A stretch of DNA of 64,000 bases from Achatina immaculata (taxonomy: Eukaryota > Mollusca > Gastropoda > Stylommatophora > Achatinidae): the NCBI GenBank assembly GCA_009760885.1, contig CM019721.1, positions 20,391,639 to 20,455,638 of the forward strand. The letters are read 5' to 3'. The stretch's first letter is position 1. Every line of letters begins with the position of its first letter. Made by a program: the position numbers and the translations under genes. Positions 56,696 through 64,000 of this stretch are shown one piece after another. Under the pieces are notes generated by a model, which was not told where the DNA came from, searched no databases, and worked only from the letters and a program-made list of their open reading frames with translations.

Positions 56696-56890
56696 ATGAA
56701 GCTCAAGGCTGCCCTTTCTTCCTGGTGGGACATGATATTAATTCTGGTGATTTCCTTGAACTTTGCCAGAACAAGCTTGGGGGTGACGCCGCTCTCAATT
56801 GACACCCGGGGTTCCTTTACCCTCCCTAGAACAAGGAAGAGAAGAGCACCCATGTTTCACGGGACTGGCGAGTGGGACACATCTAACTGA
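56696..56890 (+). CDS. candidate small secreted peptide precursor, copy 1
   Basis: A 64-codon ATG frame. It opens MKLKAALSS, then a hydrophobic core MILILVISLNFA, then a small-residue exit (RTSLG), which looks like a signal peptide. The rest contains a polybasic RKRR followed by APMFHGTGEWDTSN and a stop. This layout fits a short secreted or processed peptide, but it matches no neuropeptide family I can name. An acceptor-like tract cttctgctgtctacag ends about 14 bp before the ATG, so it could be one exon of a longer gene. The second copy at 58655-58849 is identical in sequence. It could equally be a chance frame. Confidence 0.35.
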   Translation: MKLKAALSSWWDMILILVISLNFARTSLGVTPLSIDTRGSFTLPRTRKRRAPMFHGTGEWDTSN

Positions 56891-57424
56891 GGTCAAGCCA
56901 CCCACTGCAGGAGAGAGAGAGAGAGCACTAGCCACTACATTACTCAGGATAGCAAAGTCTATCGCGGCTGTCATGAATTGTGTTCCCAGTTCACGAACTT
57001 TTTGTCCAGCTGGTTACAGCTAGCAGCAAAAACAAACAGAAAACATAAACACGTCCATTCTTTTTCTGACAATAAAACATCTATTACATGCCTCCAGGAA
57101 AGAAGTTCTTTTTTTTTTAAACGAAATAATTACACGCCGTCTCATTTGTGAACTTTTTGCTATTCCACATCTGTAAATCAATTTATTTTTCTTTCTTCTT
57201 TCAAGCAGTTGCAATCTGTGGCAGGTGTTCAATGTTCTTATTAATAAACAAAACAAAGATGAGAATCGACGTTTGTGTCGTATTTTATGCGAATCGATAC
57301 ATTTGTAGAACGGGAAAACCCATAAAATGAAGGGAAATTAAAAACTACAGCGGGGGAAAAAACAACGGAAGATAGTTAATCTGGAATATGAGATGGCTGT
57401 CCTAGCCGCAACTGGAGGCCAGTA

Positions 57425-58182
57425 TTACATAGGGTAGAAATATGGAGGCACACAGTAAGTAAAGTAGAAATATGGAGGCACACAGTAAGTAAAGTAGAAA
57501 TATGGAGGCACACAGTAAGTAAAGTAGAAATATGGAGGCATACAGTAAGTAAAGTAGAAATATGGAGGCACACAGTAAGTAAAGTAGAAATATGGAGGCA
57601 CATAGTAAGTAAAGTAGAAATATGGAGCACACAGTAAGTACGGGAGAATATGGAGCACACATTAAGTAAAGTAGAAATATGGAGGCACATAGTAAGTAAA
57701 GTAGAAATATGGAGCACACAGTAAGTACGGGAGAAATATGGAGCACACATTAAGTAAAGTAGAAATATGGAGGAACATAGTAAGTAAAGTAGAAATATGG
57801 AGCACACAGTAAGTACGGGAGAAATATGGAGCACACATTAAGTAAAGTAGAAATATGGAGGAACATAGTAAGTAAAGTAGAAATATGGAGCACACAGTAA
57901 GTAAAGTAGAAATATGGAGGAACATAGTAAGTAAAGTAGAAATATGGAGGCACACAGTAAGTAAAGTAGAAATATGGAGGCATACAGTAAGTAAAGTAGA
58001 AATATGGAGGAACATAGTAAGTAAAGTAGAAATATGGAGCATACAGTAAGTAAAGTAGAAATATGGAGGAACATAGTAAGTAAAGTAGAAATATGGAGGC
58101 ATACAGTAAGTAAAGTAGAAATATGGAGGCACACAGTAAGTAAAGTAGAAATATGGAGGCACATAGTAAGTAAAGTAGAAAT
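57425..58182. repeat. 30-bp minisatellite, about 25 copies
   Basis: Unit contains gtaagtaaagtagaaatatg followed by gaggcacaca, with subtypes gaggaacata, gaggcataca, gagcacacag and gagcacacatt. Three minus-strand frames open for 77-166 codons are artefacts. Confidence 0.97.
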
Positions 58183-59394
58183 ATGTCTGTCATCAGTACC
58201 AAAGTTACATCCAGGCTGTGTTAGAACAAATTTTCCTAAGATGAACGACTTTATAAACATTTTCTTACAAGACTTTGCCTACTCGTGGACAATAATCTGA
58301 TGTTAAGTCTTTACCTAGTACCAGACATTCGAATGGCTATTATATAAAATAAAATAAAATAATTAACTACAGTCATACAGTTTTGCTCTATAAATGAAGA
58401 TTCGTTATTTTAACATGCAGCATATGCTGAAAATGTTAACATACAGTAAATGTTAAAAATTGTAATATATACAGTAAATGTATGGAGTCATTTTCCCGTA
58501 AAATATAAAGGTCATGATTTATTTTTTTTTTTAGAACAAGAAGTATTGGTAGGACAGGAAAGCTGTTTGGTAAGCTGGGAGCTAAATTTAGAAGTTACTG
58601 GGACATCACGTGGGGTTTCTGGGTCTTCTGCTGTCTACAGGACACAGAGATAGCATGAAGCTCAAGGCTGCCCTTTCTTCCTGGTGGGACATGATATTAA
58701 TTCTGGTGATTTCCTTGAACTTTGCCAGAACAAGCTTGGGGGTGACGCCGCTCTCAATTGACACCCGGGGTTCCTTTACCCTCCCTAGAACAAGGAAGAG
58801 AAGAGCACCCATGTTTCACGGGACTGGCGAGTGGGACACATCTAACTGAGGTCAAGCCACCCACTGCAGGAGAGAGAGAGAGAGCACTATCCACTACATT
58901 ACTCAGGATAGCAAAGTCTATTGCGGCTGTCATGAATTGTGTTCCCAGTTCACGAACTTTTTGTCCAGCTGGTTACAGCTAGCAGCAAAAACAAACAGAA
59001 AACATAAACACGTCCATTCTTTTTCTGACAATAAAACATCTATTACATGCCTCCAGGAAAGAAGTTCTTTTTTTTTAAACGAAATAATTACACGCCGTCT
59101 CATTTGTGAACTTTTTGCTATTCCACATCTGTAAATCAATTTATTTTTCTTTCTTCTTTCAAGCAGTTGCAATCTGTGGCAGGTGTTCAATGTTCTTATT
59201 AATAAACAAAACAAAGATGAGAATCGACGTTTGTGTCGTATTTTATGCGAATCGATACATTTGTAGAACGGGAAAACCCATAAAATGAAGGGAAATTAAA
59301 AACTACAGCGGGGGAAAAAACAACGGAAGATAGTTAATCTGGAATATGAGATGGCTGTCCTAGCCGCAACTGGAGGCCAGTATTACATAGGGTA
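58183..59394. repeat. 1,958-bp tandem duplication, copy 2 (single-copy part)
   Basis: Offset 1,958-1,959 bp from copy 1 throughout, over 99% identical by eye. Its own 30-bp array follows from 59395 and is much longer than that of copy 1. Confidence 0.95.
58655..58849 (+). CDS. candidate small secreted peptide precursor, copy 2
   Basis: I see no difference from the frame at 56696-56890, while the flanks of the duplicated segment carry several. With so few differences overall, this does not by itself show selection. Confidence 0.35.
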   Translation: MKLKAALSSWWDMILILVISLNFARTSLGVTPLSIDTRGSFTLPRTRKRRAPMFHGTGEWDTSN

Positions 59395-62300
59395 GAAATA
59401 TGGAGGCACACAGTAAGTAAATTAGAAATATGGAGGCACACAGTAAGTAAAGTAGAAATATGGAGCACACAGTAAGTAAAGTAGAAATATGGAGGCACAC
59501 AGTAAGTAAAGTAGAAATATGGAGGCACACAGTAAGTAAATTAGAAATATGGAGCACACAGTAAGTAAAGTAGAAATATGGAGCACACAGTAAGTACTGG
59601 AGAAATATGGAGCACACATTAAGTAAAGTAGAAATATGGAGCACACATTAAGTAAGTTAGAAATATGGAGCACACAGTAAGTACTGGAGAAATATGGAGC
59701 ACACATTAAGTAAATTAGAAATATGGAGCACACAGTAAGTACTGGAGAAATATGGAGCACACATTAAGTAAATTAGAAATATGGAGCACACATTAAGTAA
59801 ATTAGAAATATGGAGCACACATTAAGTAAAGTAGAAATATGGAGCACACATTAAGTAAATTAGAAATATGGAGCACACAGTAAGTAAAGTAGAAATATGG
59901 AGCACACAGTAAGTACTGGAGAAATATGGAGCACACATTAAGTAAAGTAGAAAAATGGAGCACACATTAAGTAAAGTAGAAATGTGGAGCACACAGTAAG
60001 TACTGGAGAAATATGGAGCACACATTAAGTAAAGTAGAAATATGGAGCACACATTAAGTAAAGTAGAAATATGGAGCACACAGTAAGTACTGGAGAAATA
60101 TGGAGCACACAGTAAGTAAAGTAGAAATATGGAGGCACACAGTAAGTAAAGTAGAAATATGGAGGCACACAGTAAGTAAAGTAGAAATATGGAGGCACAC
60201 AGTAAGTAAAGTAGAAATATGGAGGCACACATTAAGTAAAGTAGAAATATGGAGGCACACAGTAAGTAAAGTAGAAATATGGAGGCACACAGTAAGTAAA
60301 GTAGAAATATGGAGGCACACAGTAAGTAAAGTAGAAATATGGAGGCACATAGTAAGTAAAGTAGAAATATGGAGCACACAGTAAGTACGGGAGAAATATG
60401 GAGCACACAGTAAGTAAAGTAGAAATATGGAGGAACATAGTAAGTAAAGTAGAAATATGGAGGCATACAGTAAGTAAAGTAGAAATATGGAGGAACATAG
60501 TAAGTAAAGTAGAAATATGGAGGCATACAGTAAGTAAAGTAGAAATATGGAGGAACATAGTAAGTAAAGTAGAAATATGGAGGAACATAGTAAGTAAAGT
60601 AGAAATATGGAGGAACATAGTAAGTAAAGTAGAATATGGAGGAACAGTAAGTAAAGTAGAAATATGGAGCATACAGTAAGTAAAGTAGAAATATGGAGGA
60701 ACATAGTAAGTAAAGTAAAATATGGAGGCACACAGTAAGTAAAGTAGAATATGGAGGCATACAGTAAGTAAGTAGAAATATGGAGGCATACAGTAAGTAA
60801 AGTAGAAATATGGAGGAACATAGTAAGTAAAGTAGAAATATGGAGGCATACAGTAAGTAAAGTAGAAATATGGAGCACACAGTAAGTAAAGTAGAAATAT
60901 GGAGCACACAGTAAGTACTGGAGAATATGGAGCACACATTAAGTAAAGTAGAAATGGAGCACACATTAAGTAAGTTAGAAATATGGAGCACACAGTAAGT
61001 ACTGGAGAAATATGGAGCACACATTAAGTAAATTAGAAATATGGAGCACACAGTAAGTACTGGAGAAATATGGAGCACACATTAAGTAAATTAGAAATAT
61101 GGAGCACACATTAAGTAAATTAGAAATATGGAGCACACATTAAGTAAAGTAGAAATATGGAGCACACATTAAGTAAATTAGAAATATGGAGCACACAGTA
61201 AGTAAAGTAGAAATAGGAGCACACAGTAAGTACTGGAGAAATATGGAGCACACATTAAGTAAAGTAGAAAAATGGAGCACACATTAAGTAAAGTAGAAAT
61301 GTGGAGCACACAGTAAGTACTGGAGAAATATGGAGCAACATTAAGTAAAGTAGAAATATGGAGCACACATTAAGTAAAGTAGAATATGGAGCACACAGTA
61401 AGTACTGGAGAAATATGGAGCACACAGTAAGTAAGTAGAAATATGGAGGCACACAGTAAGTAAAGTAGAAATATGGAGGCACACAGTAAGTAAAGTAGAA
61501 ATATGGAGGCACACAGTAAGTAAAGTAGAAATATGGAGGCACACATTAAGTAAAGTAGAAATATGGAGGCACACAGTAAGTAAAGTAGAAATATGGAGGC
61601 ACCAGTAAGTAAAGTAGAAATATGGAGGCACACAGTAAGTAAAGTAGAAATATGGAGGCACATAGTAAGTAAAGTAGAAATATGGAGCACACAGTAAGTA
61701 CGGGAGAAATATGGAGCACACAGTAAGTAAAGTAGAAATATGGAGGAACATAGTAAGTAAAGTAGAAATATGGAGGCATACAGTAAGTAAAGTAGAAATA
61801 TGGAGGAACATAGTAAGTAAAGTAGAAATATGGAGGCATACAGTAAGTAAAGTAGAAATATGGAGGAACATAGTAAGTAAAGTAGAAATATGGAGGAACA
61901 TAGTAAGTAAAGTAGAAATATGGAGGAACATAGTAAGTAAGTAGAAATATGGAGGAACATAGTAAGTAAAGTAGAAATATGGAGGAACATAGTAAGTAAA
62001 GTAGAAATATGGAGCACACAGTAAGTAAAGTAGAAATATGGAGGCATACAGTAAGTAAAGTAGAAATATGGAGGCATACAGTAAGTAAAGTAGAAATATG
62101 GAGGAACATAGTAAGTAAAGTAGAAATATGGAGGCATACAGTAAGTAAAGTAGAATATGGAGGAACATAGTAAGTAAAGTAGAAATATGGAGCACACAGT
62201 AAGTACGGGAGAAATATGGAGCACACATTAAGTAAAGTAGAAATATGGAGGAACATAGTAAGTAAAGTAGAAATATGGAGGCACACAGTAAGTAAAGTAG

Positions 62301-64000
62301 AAATATGGAGGCATACAGTAAGTAAAGTAGAAATATGGAGGAACATAGTAAGTAAAGTAGAAATATGGAGGCATACAGTAAGTAAAGTAGAAATATGGAG
62401 GAACATAGTAAGTAAAGTAGAAATATGGAGGAACATAGTAAGTAAAGTAGAAATATGGAGGAACATAGTAAGTAAAGTAGAAATATGGAGGAACATAGTA
62501 AGTAAAGTAGAAATATGGAGCACACAGTAAGTATGGGAGAAATATGGAGCACACATTAAGTAAAGTAGAAATATGGAGGAACATAGTAAGTAAAGTAAAA
62601 TATGGAGGCACACAGTAAGTAAAGTAGAAATATGAGGCATACAGTAAGTAAAGTAGAAATATGGAGGAACATAGTAAGTAAAGTAAAATATGGAGGCATA
62701 CAGTAAGTAAAGTAGAAATATGGAGGAACATAGTAAGTAAGTAGAAATATGGAGGAACATAGTAAGTAAAGTAGAAATATGGAGGAACATAGTAAGTAAA
62801 GTAGAAATATGGAGCACACAGTAAGTAAGTAGAAATATGGAGGCATACAGTAAGTAAAGTAGAAATATGGAGGCATACAGTAAGTAAAGTAGAAATATGG
62901 AGGAACAGTAAGTAAAGTAGAAATATGGAGGCATACAGTAAGTAAAGTAGAATATGGAGGAACATAGTAAGTAAAGTAGAATATGGAGCACACAGTAAGT
63001 AAAGTAGAAATATGGAGGCATACAGTAAGTAAAGTGAAATATGGAGGCATACAGTTAGTAAAGTAGAAATAGGAGGCACACAGTAAGTAAAGTAGAAATA
63101 TGGAGGCACACATTAAGTAAAGTAGAAATATGGAGGCACACAGTAAGTAAAGTAGAAATATGGAGGCACACAGTAAGTAAAGTAGAAATATGGAGGCACA
63201 CAGTAAGTAAAGTAGAAATATGGAGGCACATAGTAAGTAAAGTAGAAATATGGAGCACACAGTAAGTACGGGAGAAATATGGAGCACACAGTAAGTAAAG
63301 TAGAAATATGGAGGAACATAGTAAGTAAAGTAGAAATATGGAGGCATACAGTAAGTAAAGTAGAAATATGGAGGAACATAGTAAGTAAAGTAGAAATATG
63401 GAGGCATACAGTAAGTAAAGTAGAAATATGGAGGAACATAGTAAGTAAAGTAGAAATATGGAGGAACATAGTAAGTAAAGTAGAAATATGGAGGAACATA
63501 GTAAGTAAAGTAGAAATATGGAGGAACATAGTAAGTAAAGTAGAAATATGGAGGAACATAGTAAGTAAAGTAGAAATATGGAGCACACAGTAAGTAAAGT
63601 AGAAATATGGAGGCATACAGTAAGTAAAGTAGAAATATGGAGGCATACAGTAAGTAAAGTAGAAATATGGAGGAACATAGTAAGTAAAGTAGAAATATGG
63701 AGGCATACAGTAAGTAAAGTAGAAATATGGAGGAACATAGTAAGTAAAGTAGAAATATGGAGCACACAGTAAGTACGGGAGAAATATGGAGCACACATTA
63801 AGTAAAGTAGAAATATGGAGGAACATAGTAAGTAAAGTAGAAATATGGAGGCACACAGTAAGTAAAGTAGAAATATGGAGGCATACAGTAAGTAAAGTAG
63901 AAATATGGAGGAACATAGTAAGTAAAGTAGAAATATGGAGGCATACAGTAAGTAAAGTAGAAATATGGAGGAACATAGTAAGTAAAGTAGAAATATGGAG
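59395..64000. repeat. 30-bp minisatellite with higher-order repeats, about 155 copies, runs off the window
   Basis: Same unit family as 57425-58182. The order of subtypes repeats. The marker gtaagtacggg occurs at about 61699 and 62204, and again at about 63267 and 63774, with matching subtype order between them. This gives a higher-order period near 1,570 bp. A looser match places a related block 1,314 bp earlier (60385). 29-bp subtypes and single-base losses shift the phase, which is why many 250-490-codon frames appear on the minus strand and 64-104-codon frames on the plus strand. None is a gene. Confidence 0.97.

Larger units (their letters stand above)
56225..58182. repeat. 1,958-bp tandem duplication, copy 1
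   Basis: About 1.2 kb of single-copy sequence plus a 30-bp minisatellite. It recurs from 58183 with only a handful of differences (for example c/g near 56371, c/t near 56433, t/g near 56631, g/t near 56930 and T-run lengths). The left breakpoint is inside the 40-bp array and the right breakpoint inside the 30-bp array, so the junction at 58182/58183 fuses the two. Confidence 0.95.

Noticed and set aside
59822..63976. Many minus-strand frames of 250-490 codons (PPYFYFTY / LLYLLCASIF repeats)
   Set aside because: They are the 30-bp array read in three frames. Indels between monomers move from one frame to the next without penalty.
464..64000. CRISPR-like direct repeats
   Set aside because: The repeats are contiguous tandem units with no unique spacers of constant length, in a eukaryotic context with no Cas genes.

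Overview
The window looks like nuclear DNA of a metazoan, most likely a mollusc. This rests on tRNA-derived SINEs, several decayed non-LTR retrotransposon families, very dense minisatellites and a single recognisable gene exon encoding the start of a KCNQ (Kv7) potassium channel. The mollusc assignment is inference from the style of the retroelements and was not searched. Nothing here looks prokaryotic: there are no operons, ribosome binding sites or compact gene strings.

Layout. About half of the window (roughly 34 kb by hand tally) is tandem repeat, in some 40-50 unrelated families with units of 14 to 65 bp. Between them lie fossil retroelements: three copies of one RTE-like LINE (LINE-A: 3893-4930, 20826-23790, 30340-30589), two internally deleted copies of a second (LINE-B: 5531-5905, 7828-9013), fragments of at least four others (13769-14530, 21548-21796, 22621-23005, 45490-46025), a Penelope-like insertion (21257-22228), and tRNA-derived SINEs (5916-6213 and 42422-42689, plus fragments). 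Several have clear target-site duplications that give an order of insertion.

The one convincing protein-coding feature is on the minus strand at 51905-55068. It is a 3.2 kb exon encoding over 1,000 residues of Ser/Thr-rich sequence that ends in the conserved KCNQ pre-S1 motif (LLGKPLNY ... NFLERP ... WIYHLTV), cut by a consensus 5' splice site at 51904-51899. Exons for S1-S6 were not seen. The 51.9 kb to the left is therefore probably intron 1 of this gene, downstream in transcription.

The most striking observation is at this junction. The 44-bp minisatellite filling 50652-51904 is made of about 28 copies of the exon's own 3' end plus its 5' splice site, so a ladder of near-identical donor sites runs into the intron. 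Upstream of the gene (55.1-64 kb) there is a recent 1,958-bp tandem duplication whose breakpoints lie in two different minisatellites. It carries two identical copies of a 64-codon ORF with a signal-peptide-like start. The right end is a 4.6-kb array of a 30-bp unit with higher-order repeats that runs off the window.

Most long open frames here (up to 585 codons) are artefacts of tandem repeats and are not annotated as genes.
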